Source: Firmicutes bacterium UBA5286
Lineage (GTDB): Bacteria; Bacillota; Proteinivoracia; UBA4975
Assembly: GCA_002408465.1 (NCBI GenBank)
Contig: DHSM01000028.1
Location: forward strand, 1 to 12,300
Length of the DNA stretch: 12,300 nucleotides
Direction of reading: 5' to 3'
The notes under the pieces are model-generated. The model did not search any database. It had not been told where the DNA came from and worked only from the letters and a program-made list of their open reading frames with translations. Positions 5,228 through 12,276 of the stretch are shown in pieces (position 1 is the first letter of the stretch; every line of letters begins with the position of its first letter). The position numbers and the translations under genes are program-made.

Positions 5228-6502
5228 CATTTGTAGGAATTCAATTAAAGTCAGTCCCGATTCTTTCCATGCCAGGGCCAGATCCACCCCGATAAACCGG
5301 TAATGCCAGGGTTCATACTTGTAGCCGGTTATCCCCTCGCAACCCTTGGGATAACTTAGGGCAAACCCAAATTTATATGCATTTGCAAGCAGCCACTTGC
5401 CCTGGCTGGTATCTGCAAAAGCATCAGAATAATCCCTGTTGGTGCCGCCAAAGTCCACGACTGTGCCAAGCTGGTGCTCAGACTGGCCTGGCCTGGCGCT
5501 GTAGCGTTCAGCAGCCAGCACTCCATCCCGCTTGGCATAGCGGTAAAAGAGATCATGCTGAGTGCTGTAACTGCGGTAACCGGAATCCACATTGAGCTGA
5601 ACCCCGTCCGCTTGGGCTGCCTGGGCCATTATTTCCAAGGCGTCAGCTACTTGACTGCGCACCCGGCGTTTCTTGACACTAAGGTGACTGGGCAGCTCCA
5701 CCAAATCTGCGGGAGCATATTCGCCGATGGTAGTCTGCTTGCCGACAACGGCTGTCAGACTGCCTCCATCTGCAGATACCAGTTCCTTGCGAAACCGGGC
5801 CAGCAAGCTGCGTCTTCCCTCACAAATGAAGGAAAACACCTCCTGGGCCGCCACCTCCTGCTGGGTCTGCTGATCGACCCAGCCGAAAAATTCATACCCC
5901 TCCCGGGGAATCGCCTCCAGGGTAACCTGAGCAGCGGGCTGCAGGCTCCAAGTTTCCACTACCTGCCCCCCCTCATCAATCTCCAGATCTACCTTGTAAT
6001 CTTCTGGCAAGAACATTGCCGTCAGATCCCGGTCGCCAGCGGCGGTAAAGGTATACTCAGCCTCGGTGCTGACCACTTCTCCTTTTTCGGTCCAGCAGAC
6101 AAATCTGTATCCCCTTTCCGGAACGGCGGTAATTGTATACTCCCTGCCGTGGCGGGCAGGTTCCTGAGAATAGAGGAAGTTGCCCTGTCCCTGAGCAAAG
6201 GCGGAAACTGCATATTCCAAGGGCCTGAGATTGGCCGTCAGTTTGGTCTTTCTCTGGACAATAAAAGTATATTCTGTTGTTTCGGCCACAACCTGTCCCC
6301 CCTGAGTCCAGCCGACAAATTCCCAGCCCGGCTCCGGCATGGCGCTGACGGTTACCTCCTGGCCGGCAGTATAGGCGCCTGCCCCAACCAACTCAGCGGC
6401 CTGGCCGGGCTCAGAGCTCAAGATTACATGGACAGCATCACATCCTGTCATAAGCAGCGCTGTCATACAAATTATTCCTAAAAGGAGCCAATCTTTTTTC
6501 AT
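5210..6502 (-). CDS. Lipoprotein with three B-repeats and a VanY-like D,D-carboxypeptidase domain
   Basis: This 430-residue exported protein probably trims the terminal D-Ala from peptidoglycan stem peptides at the outer face of the membrane. A lipoprotein signal peptide ends in ALLMTGC, with Cys21 as the lipidation site. Three repeats follow (about 43-92, 97-164, 170-238), each with a PxxGWxFxGW-like core: PEPGWEFVGW at 56, PERGYRFVCW at 128, PREGYEFFGW at 199. They resemble divergent InlB-type B-repeats. The C-terminal domain (about 270-430) is peptidase M15B/VanY-like: SGYRSYSTQ (307-315), SEHQLGTVVDF with zinc ligands His343 and Asp350, and YEPWHYRFIG with Glu397 and zinc ligand His400. 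All catalytic positions are present. ATG 6502 fits a purine-rich ribosome binding site and gives a proper signal peptide; the longer frame from 6538 adds 12 residues before it. It is a single-gene unit. Nothing nearby indicates vancomycin resistance, so a cell-wall remodelling role is more likely. Confidence 0.9.
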   Translation of the reverse strand: MKKDWLLLGIICMTALLMTGCDAVHVILSSEPGQAAELVGAGAYTAGQEVTVSAMPEPGWEFVGWTQGGQVVAETTEYTFIVQRKTKLTANLRPLEYAVSAFAQGQGNFLYSQEPARHGREYTITAVPERGYRFVCWTEKGEVVSTEAEYTFTAAGDRDLTAMFLPEDYKVDLEIDEGGQVVETWSLQPAAQVTLEAIPREGYEFFGWVDQQTQQEVAAQEVFSFICEGRRSLLARFRKELVSADGGSLTAVVGKQTTIGEYAPADLVELPSHLSVKKRRVRSQVADALEIMAQAAQADGVQLNVDSGYRSYSTQHDLFYRYAKRDGVLAAERYSARPGQSEHQLGTVVDFGGTNRDYSDAFADTSQGKWLLANAYKFGFALSYPKGCEGITGYKYEPWHYRFIGVDLALAWKESGLTLIEFLQMKNQAD

Positions 6503-6542
6503 CCAATTCCCCCCATGGTTTTGCTTCTTTAGGGACATTATT

Positions 6543-6571
6543 ATTGTACAGCCGGGCTCTCAATAGTTCAA
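6543..6571 (-). promoter_or_regulatory. SigA-type promoter for the carboxypeptidase lipoprotein
   Basis: On the minus strand TTGAAC (6571-6566) and TACAAT (6548-6543) are separated by exactly 17 bp, about 40 bases before the ATG at 6502. It diverges from the promoter of the small gene at 6732. Confidence 0.65.
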
Positions 6572-6677
6572 TAGCGCCAACCTGGAAATTGACCTGGGAA
6601 AACAGGGATGGGCTGGCAGCTTTGTCTGAAAATCAGGAGGAGAATTTACTTAGCATTATCCTTTACCCAGCAATTTA

Positions 6678-6686
6678 TGGTATAAT
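6678..6686 (+). promoter_or_regulatory. Extended -10 promoter for the small membrane protein
   Basis: TGG followed directly by TATAAT (6681-6686) forms an extended -10 element. No good -35 box is present at the expected distance, which extended -10 promoters tolerate. Transcription would start near 6693, about 40 bases before the GTG start. Confidence 0.55.
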
Positions 6687-6731
6687 TATACTGTTATCAA
6701 AACTTATGCTAATACAAAGGAGGAAAATACC

Positions 6732-6893
6732 GTGAAACGCGTTGGTTCCATTCTCTTAGGAATCTGGCTCATTCTCACTGGTGTGCTCGGAATGGATTTA
6801 GTGACTCTTACAGGAACAATTGAAGAAATAGTTACCAAGGGCCTTCCGGTTTTGGCCATTGTTGCCGGCATCTTTATTCTTATAGGCAAATAA
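6732..6893 (+). CDS. Small hydrophobic membrane protein (53 residues)
   Basis: The protein reads MKRVGSILLGIWLILTGVLG, then a short polar link (DLVTLTGTIEEIVTKG), then a second hydrophobic helix ending in FILIGK. It therefore has two transmembrane segments (about 5-20 and 37-51) with positively charged ends. The start is GTG 6732 with a strong AGGAGG (6718-6723) 8 bases upstream. The gene has its own promoter and terminator, which makes it a real gene despite its length. Short two-helix proteins of this style are common in Clostridia and are usually unnamed. I cannot assign a function. Confidence 0.75.
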   Translation: MKRVGSILLGIWLILTGVLGMDLVTLTGTIEEIVTKGLPVLAIVAGIFILIGK

Positions 6894-6901
6894 CTTACTA
6901 C

Positions 6902-6930
6902 AAGAACACCTGCGGGTGTTCTTTGTTTTC
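6902..6930 (+). terminator. Terminator of the small membrane protein gene
   Basis: A 9-bp perfect stem AAGAACACC / GGTGTTCTT with a TGCG loop is followed by TGTTTTCCCC. It lies 8 bases after the stop and shortly before the promoter of the proS leader, isolating the two units. Confidence 0.85.
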
Positions 6931-6951
6931 CCCCCGAACAGGCTTGCTGCC

Positions 6952-6981
6952 TTGACATCCCTTTGTCTTCCATGGTATTCT
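6952..6981 (+). promoter_or_regulatory. Promoter of the proS T-box unit
   Basis: A perfect -35 TTGACA (6952-6957) and TATTCT (6976-6981) lie 18 bp apart, with TGG directly before the -10 as an extended element. Transcription would begin near 6988, at the start of the T-box leader. Confidence 0.8.
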
Positions 6982-6987
6982 ACCATA

Positions 6988-7205
6988 AAAGCAAGAGGTT
7001 ATGACGGGGCCACAGTTGCCTTCGGCAGTCCAGAGAGGAAGCGGTCGGTGCAAGCTTCCCTGTCCGAACCAGCCTCCCACCCCTGAACTGCTGGTGATAA
7101 ATCAGCCGGGTCAGCCCGTTACAGCCACACGAGGTCCCCTCGGGGATAAATTAAGGTGGTACCACGAAGCAGCCCTTCGTCCTTATGGACAGGGCTGCTT
7201 TTATT
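6988..7205 (+). promoter_or_regulatory. T-box leader of proS (tRNA-Pro sensing)
   Basis: This leader couples proS transcription to the level of uncharged tRNA-Pro. Stem I contains an upper helix TTCGGCAG/CTG-T-CCGAA (about 7021-7068) capped by the AGAGAGGAAGC...GCTTCC arm, and a lower helix CAGTT/AACTG. The specifier loop on the 3' side is C-rich. A proline codon CCT at 7082-7084, followed by G, is the best specifier candidate; other CCN triplets nearby cannot be excluded. The T-box sequence AAGGTGGTACCACG is at 7153-7166, with the UGGU-type bulge that contacts the free tRNA 3' end. It is followed at once by the competing terminator, an AAGCAGCCCT/AGGGCTGCTT stem (7167-7200) plus a T-rich end. 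Uncharged tRNA would favour the antiterminator and allow transcription of proS. Confidence 0.93.
7167..7205 (+). terminator. T-box-controlled terminator before proS
   Basis: A 10-bp outer stem (7167-7176 with 7191-7200), a 2-base bulge, an inner GTCC/GGAC helix and a TTAT loop are followed by TTATT. The left arm directly follows the T-box sequence, so the antiterminator and terminator are mutually exclusive. Confidence 0.9.
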
Positions 7206-7221
7206 CATGAGGAGGATGAAA

Positions 7222-8688
7222 ATGAGCAAGGAAAAAGATTTTGTCAAGGAAATTACCAGCAGGGAAGAAGACTCATCTCAATGGTATGTTGACATCATCC
7301 GCAAAGCGGAAATGGCAGATTACTCCCCTGTTCGGGGCTGTATGGTCATTAGGCCCTATGGCTATGCCATCTGGGAAGCAATGAAGGCTGGGCTTGATCG
7401 GCGCATCAAGGAAACGGGACACCAGAACGCCTATTTTCCTCTGTTTATTCCTGAAAGTCTGCTGCAAAAGGAGGCAGAGCATGTAGAAGGTTTTGCCCCG
7501 GAAGTGGCCTGGGTCACCCAGGGGGGCAACGAGGCGCTGAGCGAACGCCTGGTAGTGCGCCCTACCTCCGAGGCCATTATCTGCTCGATGTATTCTAAAT
7601 GGATTCAGTCCTACCGGGATCTGCCTGTGCTCATCAACCAGTGGGCCAACGTAGTGCGCTGGGAAAAAGTCACCCGGCCCTTCCTGCGCACCACTGAATT
7701 CCTGTGGCAGGAGGGCCATACCGCCCATCGCACCAATGAAGAAGCCCAGGAAGAAGTCATGAAGATGCTGGAGGTGTATCGGGATTTTGTCGAAAATGAC
7801 ATGGCCATCCCTGTTATCCCCGGACGCAAATCTGATCGGGAAAAATTCGCCGGCGCCCATGCCACATACAGTATTGAGGCCCTGATGCAGGATGGCAAAG
7901 CCCTCCAAGCCGGAACATCCCACAACTTGGCCCAGCATTTTGCCAAGGTTTTTGACATTACCTACCTGGACGAAGACAGCCAGCTGAAATATGTGCATCA
8001 AACCTCCTGGGGGGTCTCCACCCGCTTGGTAGGCGCCCTGATCATGGTTCATGGAGACAACCGGGGCCTGAAAATTCCCCCCAAGATTGCCCCCATTCAA
8101 GTGGTTATCGTCCCCATTGCCCCTAAAAAAGCGAAGGAAATGGTGCTGGACAAAGCCTATCAACTCAAAGCCAGGTTAAGTCAAGCCGGCATTCGCGTCC
8201 ATCTCGACGCCAGGGAAGAATACTCCCCTGGGTACAAATTCAATGACTGGGAAATGCGGGGAGTTCCCCTGCGCTTGGAAGTGGGACCCAGAGACATTGA
8301 AAACAACCAGGCAGTCCTGGTCCGCAGAGACAACAGGGAAAAACTTTTTGCCGCCTTTGACCAGTTGGAAGCTGTAGTTGACCAGCTGTTGAACTCAATT
8401 CAGAACGATATGCTGACTGCAGCCAGAGATTTTATGGAGACAAACAGTTTTGCAGCTGCCGATTTGGCTGAAATGGAAAAGATTATTACTGAAAAGCGCG
8501 GCTTCGTTTATGCCTGGTGGTGCGGCAGTGAAGAATGCGAACTGGAGGCAAAGGAGCGCATGGCCGCCACCATCCGCAACATCCCCCTGGATCAAGAAGG
8601 TGCAAGACAGCGGGTCTGCAGCGAGGCCAAATGTGTTCACTGCGGCCGGGACGCCCAGGAAGTGGCGATTTTTGCTAGAGCTTATTAA
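7222..8688 (+). CDS. proS: Prolyl-tRNA synthetase (short, zinc-domain type)
   Basis: This 488-residue class II synthetase attaches proline to tRNA-Pro in the cytoplasm. It is the short ProRS form (as in Thermus and many Clostridia), without the editing insertion of the long bacterial form. Visible elements are the catalytic core with RPTSEAII (113-120), motif 2 with FLRTTEFLWQEGHTAH (154-169), the TSWGVSTR block (261-268) and motif 3 GDNRGLKIPP (278-287, with Arg281). An anticodon-binding domain spans about 292-395. The C-terminal zinc-binding domain has cysteines 434, 439, 471 and 474, and the chain ends in the conserved Ala-Tyr, whose terminal Tyr reaches the active site in the Thermus enzyme. 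ATG 7222 is chosen because AGGAGG (7210-7215) lies 6 bases upstream; earlier in-frame ATGs at 7207 and 7216 overlap or abut that site. Expression is controlled by the T-box leader. Confidence 0.97.
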   Translation: MSKEKDFVKEITSREEDSSQWYVDIIRKAEMADYSPVRGCMVIRPYGYAIWEAMKAGLDRRIKETGHQNAYFPLFIPESLLQKEAEHVEGFAPEVAWVTQGGNEALSERLVVRPTSEAIICSMYSKWIQSYRDLPVLINQWANVVRWEKVTRPFLRTTEFLWQEGHTAHRTNEEAQEEVMKMLEVYRDFVENDMAIPVIPGRKSDREKFAGAHATYSIEALMQDGKALQAGTSHNLAQHFAKVFDITYLDEDSQLKYVHQTSWGVSTRLVGALIMVHGDNRGLKIPPKIAPIQVVIVPIAPKKAKEMVLDKAYQLKARLSQAGIRVHLDAREEYSPGYKFNDWEMRGVPLRLEVGPRDIENNQAVLVRRDNREKLFAAFDQLEAVVDQLLNSIQNDMLTAARDFMETNSFAAADLAEMEKIITEKRGFVYAWWCGSEECELEAKERMAATIRNIPLDQEGARQRVCSEAKCVHCGRDAQEVAIFARAY

Positions 8689-8794
8689 CACAAAAAATTA
8701 ACCTTTCCCTTTTTCGAATAATTGTTTATGTTGGCAGGAATATACAATCTCCCTGTCGAATATGACTAAGAATTATGGGGAAAGGAGTGATTTT

Positions 8795-9010
8795 GTGTCT
8801 TCAGAAAAGAAAATTCTCCCGGCTTTTTTGCTCTGTTTCTTTTTGGGTGCATTAGGTATCCACAGATTCTATGTGGGCAAGATCGGCACAGGTATCCTTT
8901 GGCTGCTGACTCTGGGATTGTTGGGCATCGGCGTCCTGGTTGACTTCATCATGATTTTGGTTGGTTCCTTTAAAGACAAGGAAGGCAAAGTCCTGGATCA
9001 GTGGACCTAG
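8795..9010 (+). CDS. TM2-domain membrane protein
   Basis: This is a 71-residue protein with the TM2 layout: a first transmembrane helix LPAFLLCFFLGALGIHRFYVG (about 8-28) with the conserved Gly-x-His-Arg-Phe-Tyr-x-Gly motif, a short turn KIGTG, and a second helix ending in the Leu-x-Asp-Phe/Ile signature (VLVDFIMILVG). The C-terminus is charged. TM2 proteins are widespread small membrane proteins without an agreed biochemical role. GTG 8795 is preferred, with AAGGAG 7 bases upstream; the in-frame ATG 8762 would place the ribosome binding site inside the gene. TACAAT at 8743-8748 with TTGTTT upstream is a possible but weak promoter. Confidence 0.88.
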   Translation: MSSEKKILPAFLLCFFLGALGIHRFYVGKIGTGILWLLTLGLLGIGVLVDFIMILVGSFKDKEGKVLDQWT

Positions 9011-9022
9011 AGTAGCAAAACT

Positions 9023-9060
9023 AAAGCAGGGATGGAAAAGCCGTCCCTGCTTTCCTCTTC
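9023..9060 (+). terminator. Terminator of the TM2 gene
   Basis: A stem AAAGCAGGGA / TCCCTGCTTT (9023-9032 with 9044-9053), extended inward by TGG/CCG pairing, is followed by the pyrimidine-rich TTTCCTCTTCTC. The tail has few consecutive T residues, so some readthrough toward the patatin gene is possible. Confidence 0.7.
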
Positions 9061-9069
9061 TCAGCCCTA

Positions 9070-9096
9070 TCCTTTTTTCGTTAGCAGAAAAAAGGA
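9070..9096 (+). repeat. Perfect inverted repeat between the TM2 and patatin genes
   Basis: TCCTTTTTTC (9070-9079) and GAAAAAAGGA (9087-9096) form a perfect 10-bp inverted repeat with a 7-base loop. It lies just after the TM2 terminator and about 55 bases before the patatin start. It could be an additional transcription barrier or a regulator site. Its AT-rich stem makes it a weak RNA hairpin. Confidence 0.55.
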
Positions 9097-9119
9097 CGAA
9101 CAGGTCTCTGGGTCGAAAT

Positions 9120-9135
9120 ATTACCCCAGGGTAAT
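9120..9135 (+). promoter_or_regulatory. Palindrome abutting the patatin ribosome binding site
   Basis: ATTACCC-CA-GGGTAAT is a perfect 16-base inverted repeat with 7-bp arms, ending 1 base before AGGAGG (9137-9142). The two-base centre suits a dimeric DNA-binding protein rather than an RNA hairpin, which would need a larger loop. An operator is an inference only. Confidence 0.4.
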
Positions 9136-9150
9136 TAGGAGGCGATTGCT

Positions 9151-10035
9151 ATGGAAAAATCTTGGGCCCTGGTTTTCGGCGGTGGCGGCGGCAAGGGCGC
9201 GTACCAAATTGGGGCCTGGAAAGGCCTGAAGGAATTTGGCGTCGACAAAAAAATAACCGCTGTGGCGGGAACCTCAGTAGGCGCATTGAACACCGCTTTA
9301 TTCGTCCAAGGGGATTTAGAGCTGGCCTGCAAAGTCTGGGGTTTGGTGGACAACAGTTCCATCCTGGTGCTGGATAAGGCTAAGTATCTTGAACCCCTAA
9401 AGCGATTTGAGCTTAAGCGCATTATTTCTGACGGAGTTTTCTCCAATCAGGGCCTCCTCAACATGCTGGAGACCCATGTAGATTCTGCAAAGATCAGCCG
9501 CTCCCAGCTCATTGCCTTCGCAACCTGCAGCAAAATGCCGGAACTGAAGTTTATGAAAATGCTAAAATGGCAGATGGAGCCCACCTATTTTCGCCTCAAC
9601 GGCCAAAAACCTGAAAAGATTAGATCTATTCTCCTTGCTTCCTCGGCAATTCCCTTTATCTTCGACCCGGTGGAAATTGATGGCAGCCCCTATGTAGACG
9701 GCGGAACCGCTGACAATGTTCCCATCCGGCCCCTCTATGACCTAGGTTACCGACATTTTATCGTCGTCAATCTGGACATGTACCACAGACTTCCCAGGAA
9801 CCAGTTCAGAGACGCAGATATCATCGAAGTAATGCCCGCTCATACCTGGACCGAGAACATATTCGGCATCCTGGATTTCAGTCCTGCTTCCATCCAGGCT
9901 CAAATTGAAACGGGCTATAATGATACCACCCTCACCCTCTCCTCTCGCTTTTCTCAGCCCAATAAGCGCCGCCTTTTTTCAAAGCTTAAAACTCTGCTTC
10001 CCGGCAGAAAGTCCAGCGATGAATCAGGGGATTAA
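9151..10035 (+). CDS. Patatin-like phospholipase (RssA-type)
   Basis: This 294-residue serine hydrolase of the patatin family is expected to cleave acyl ester bonds of phospholipids or other lipids with a Ser-Asp dyad. The oxyanion-hole loop is GGGGGKGAYQIG (10-21), the nucleophile elbow is GTSVG (40-44, Ser42), and the catalytic Asp lies in DGGTADNVP (183-191, Asp183). SSAIPFIFDP (164-173) is the conserved block before it. All catalytic positions are intact. No signal peptide or membrane segment is seen, so it is probably cytoplasmic or peripherally membrane-bound. The C-terminus (about 270-294) is basic and could touch membrane. ATG 9151 has AGGAGG 8 bases upstream. Two inverted repeats precede the gene and a strong terminator follows; I found no clear promoter. 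Physiological substrate unknown. Confidence 0.94.
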   Translation: MEKSWALVFGGGGGKGAYQIGAWKGLKEFGVDKKITAVAGTSVGALNTALFVQGDLELACKVWGLVDNSSILVLDKAKYLEPLKRFELKRIISDGVFSNQGLLNMLETHVDSAKISRSQLIAFATCSKMPELKFMKMLKWQMEPTYFRLNGQKPEKIRSILLASSAIPFIFDPVEIDGSPYVDGGTADNVPIRPLYDLGYRHFIVVNLDMYHRLPRNQFRDADIIEVMPAHTWTENIFGILDFSPASIQAQIETGYNDTTLTLSSRFSQPNKRRLFSKLKTLLPGRKSSDESGD

Positions 10036-10066
10036 CAGCCTCAACAAGGGGCTGTTTTTGTTTTTG
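10034..10066 (+). terminator. Terminator of the patatin gene
   Basis: A stem AACAGCCTC / GGGGCTGTT (9 bp including one wobble) with an AACAA loop overlaps the TAA stop and is followed by TTTTTGTTTTTG. Confidence 0.88.
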
Positions 10067-10079
10067 AAGGCTGGCAAAC

Positions 10080-10105
10080 AAAAAAACCTGCACCAATTGT
10101 GCAGG
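10080..10105 (-). terminator. Terminator of glnS
   Basis: On the minus strand the 7-bp stem CCTGCAC / GTGCAGG with a 5-base AATTG loop is followed by seven T residues. It lies 4 bases after the glnS stop and only about 14 bases from the convergent patatin terminator. Confidence 0.88.
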
Positions 10106-10109
10106 CATG

Positions 10110-11813
10110 CTACTTATTCTTTTTGGCCCAGCTGTCCCGCAAACCGACAATTCGGTTGAAGACCAGATTATTTTTGCTGGAATCCTTTGGATCCAGGAAA
10201 AAATAACCTTTGCGCATAAACTGAAACCTGCTTTCCGGGTCACAGTCCGCCAGAGCAGGTTCGACGATACAATCCTTTAGGACCAGCAAAGATTCAGGGT
10301 TGATATTGTCGGTGAAATCCTGGCCCTCATCTGCATCATCGGGGTTTTCATTCAGGAAAAGATTATCATAGAGCCGGACTGTCGCCGGCAAACCATGCTG
10401 AACGGAAACCCAGTGGATAACGCCTTTGACCTTTTTACCGCTGTTGTCCTCACCGCTTTTAGTTTCCGGGTCATAGGTGCAGCGCAACTCAACGACCTTG
10501 CCTGTTGAGTCTTTGATAACTTCCTCACATTTGATGATGTATGCGCCCTTGAGGCGAACCTCCTTGCCGGGAGACAGGCGGTGGAACTTCTTGGGCGGAT
10601 CTTCCATAAAGTCTTCTTGTTCGATATATATTTCCTGGGCAAAGGGAGCTTTGTGGGTCCCCGCGTCTTCATCACCGGGCAAGTTCTCTATTTCCAGCCA
10701 TTCCACCTGGCCCTCTGGCCAGTTTGTAATAATCACTTTTAAGGGTTCCAGCACGCCCATGACCCGGTGAGCCTTGGCATTTAGATCCTCCCGGATGCAG
10801 TGTTCCAATAAGGCCATATCCACCATGCTGGCTGAGCGGGCAACGCCAATGCGGTCGCAAAAATCTGCCACTGCCTCGGATGTGACCCCCCGGCGCCGCA
10901 AAGCAGCGATAGTAGGCATTCTCGGGTCATCCCAGCCCTGGACAAACCCTTCCTCCACCAGTCTGCGCAGCTTGCGCTTGCTCATGACGGTGTTGGTTAT
11001 ATTGAGCCGGGCAAATTCATATTGCCGGGGCCTGCCCTTTACGGCCTCAGGGTAAAGCTCCAGGGCGTTATCCACAATCCAGTCATACAGAAGCCGATTA
11101 TCGGAAAACTCGATTGAACACAGAGAATGGGTTATGCCCTCAATCGCATCAGAAAAGGGATGGTCAAAGTCATACATGGGGTAGATGCACCACTTGTCGC
11201 CGGTGCGGTGATGACTGGCATGGAGGATCCGGTAGATAACCGGGTCCCGCATATTCAGGTTGCCTGAAGCCATATCAATCTTGGCCCTAAGCACTCTGGA
11301 GCCATCGGGGAACTCGCCATTTTTCATGCGCGCAAATAAATCCAGGTTCTCTTCAACGGAGCGGTTGCGGTAGGGGCTGTCCTTGCCCGGTTCAGTCAAA
11401 GTCCCTCTGTAATCCCTGATTTCCTCGGGACTGAGATCGCAGACATAGGCCCTGCCGGCCTTAATCAGGCGGAGGGCAAACTCATACTTGGTGTCAAAGT
11501 AGTCTGAGGTAAAAAACAGGCGGTCTTCCCAATCGGCTCCCAGCCATTTTATATCCTGCAGAATCGAGTCCACAAACTCCTGATCTTCTTTGATTGGGTT
11601 GGTGTCGTCAAAGCGCAAGTTAAATTTGCCCTGATAATCCCTGGCAATGGAGTAATTCAGCAAAATGGCCTTGGCATGGCCAATATGCAAATAGCCACTG
11701 GGTTCAGGGGGGAACCGAGTATGAATGCGCCCGTCATTTAGCCCTTCTTCCAAATCCTTGTTGATAATCGCCAAAATAAAGTTGCTCTTTTCATAATCTG
11801 CGGTCTCTGCCAT
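10110..11813 (-). CDS. glnS: Glutaminyl-tRNA synthetase
   Basis: This 567-residue class I synthetase charges tRNA-Gln with glutamine. The Rossmann fold begins with RFPPEPSGYLHIGHAKAI (33-50), holding the HIGH motif at 43-46. The Pro-Pro-Glu-Pro-x-Gly-Tyr form and FDDTNP (68-73) are typical of GlnRS and eukaryotic-type GluRS rather than bacterial GluRS. The KMSKS loop appears as VMSKRKL (276-282). YPMYDFDHPFSDAIEGITHS (211-230) is the amino acid/tRNA-binding block. The C-terminal half (about 335-560) forms the two anticodon-binding beta-barrels; length is close to the E. coli enzyme (554). ATG 11813 is preceded by AGGAGG (11825-11820) at 6 bases. The gene has its own promoter and terminator. 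Many Firmicutes lack GlnRS and make Gln-tRNA by GatCAB transamidation, so its presence is worth noting. A non-discriminating GluRS is less likely given the motif forms. Confidence 0.96.
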   Translation of the reverse strand: MAETADYEKSNFILAIINKDLEEGLNDGRIHTRFPPEPSGYLHIGHAKAILLNYSIARDYQGKFNLRFDDTNPIKEDQEFVDSILQDIKWLGADWEDRLFFTSDYFDTKYEFALRLIKAGRAYVCDLSPEEIRDYRGTLTEPGKDSPYRNRSVEENLDLFARMKNGEFPDGSRVLRAKIDMASGNLNMRDPVIYRILHASHHRTGDKWCIYPMYDFDHPFSDAIEGITHSLCSIEFSDNRLLYDWIVDNALELYPEAVKGRPRQYEFARLNITNTVMSKRKLRRLVEEGFVQGWDDPRMPTIAALRRRGVTSEAVADFCDRIGVARSASMVDMALLEHCIREDLNAKAHRVMGVLEPLKVIITNWPEGQVEWLEIENLPGDEDAGTHKAPFAQEIYIEQEDFMEDPPKKFHRLSPGKEVRLKGAYIIKCEEVIKDSTGKVVELRCTYDPETKSGEDNSGKKVKGVIHWVSVQHGLPATVRLYDNLFLNENPDDADEGQDFTDNINPESLLVLKDCIVEPALADCDPESRFQFMRKGYFFLDPKDSSKNNLVFNRIVGLRDSWAKKNK

Positions 11814-11842
11814 AGTTATCCTCCTCTAAATACACTTGTTTA

Positions 11843-11871
11843 ATTATATAAGAGGGAACCGGCCAATGCAA
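11843..11871 (-). promoter_or_regulatory. SigA-type promoter for glnS
   Basis: On the minus strand TTGCAT (11871-11866) and a perfect TATAAT (11848-11843) are separated by 17 bp, about 30 bases before the ATG. The short leader leaves no room for a T-box or riboswitch. Confidence 0.7.
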
Positions 11872-11924
11872 CTGCGACAGCGGGGACGAACTTTTCAGCT
11901 GCAGTTTCCGGGAGGGCTTGCTGC

Positions 11925-11949
11925 AAAAAAAACAGGGCCATTGCGGCCC
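11925..11949 (-). terminator. Terminator of the DUF4870-type gene
   Basis: On the minus strand a 5-bp GC stem GGGCC / GGCCC with a 5-base loop is followed by TG and eight T residues, 9 bases after the gene's stop. The stem is short but fully GC and the T run is long. Confidence 0.75.
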
Positions 11950-11958
11950 CGCCTAAAA

Positions 11959-12276
11959 CTATTTAATAAATCTGATGCAGACTGGGTAGCGGTATTCCTG
12001 GTTGTTGCTGGCAGCCATAGCAGCCAAAATGCTGAAAACAATATTACCAATGCCGATTGCTATTAAGCCGATGATACCAATGACTACAATAATTAGGATT
12101 GCAGAGACAACGCTGGCTAATGCTAAAGTGATTTGGAAGTTCAGAGCTTCCTTGGCATGAGCTTTTACAATGGGCTGATCTTCCCGGGCAATAATAAAAA
12201 TAATTAGCGCGCCGACAAAACCTGTGAATATACCTAGGATATGGGCAAGCATTGACATTGTTCTTTGATCTTCCAT
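11959..12276 (-). CDS. DUF4870-type (Tic20-like) small membrane protein
   Basis: This is a 105-residue protein with hydrophobic segments at about 8-30, 48-80 (probably two helices or one broken helix, very rich in Ile and Gly) and a short one near 78-90. The segment DQPIVKAHAKEALNFQITLA (33-52) has the conserved His-x-x-x-x-Ala/Glu-Asn-Phe-Gln pattern of the DUF4870 family, which is common in Firmicutes and related distantly to Tic20. No biochemical role is established for the family. ATG 12276 is preceded by GGAGG (12290-12286) at 9 bases. The promoter would lie outside the window. The tail NNQEYRYPVCIRFIK is polar and probably cytoplasmic. Confidence 0.85.
   Translation of the reverse strand: MEDQRTMSMLAHILGIFTGFVGALIIFIIAREDQPIVKAHAKEALNFQITLALASVVSAILIIVVIGIIGLIAIGIGNIVFSILAAMAASNNQEYRYPVCIRFIK

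Noticed and set aside
5098..5295. Plus-strand open frame of 65 codons across the gap and terminator
   Set aside because: It has no ribosome binding site, runs through a terminator hairpin and into the antisense of the carboxypeptidase gene.
5474..6481. Long plus-strand open frame (335 codons) opposite the carboxypeptidase gene
   Set aside because: The minus-strand frame encodes a complete lipobox, three repeats and an intact M15B zinc site. The plus frame has no recognisable motif or ribosome binding site and is a shadow.
7273..8163. Long minus-strand open frame (296 codons) opposite proS
   Set aside because: It is antisense to highly conserved ProRS motifs, rich in His and Gly as expected for a shadow, and lacks its own start signals.
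11836..12066. Plus-strand open frame of 76 codons near the right end
   Set aside because: It overlaps the glnS promoter, a terminator and the DUF4870-type gene in antisense, and has no ribosome binding site.
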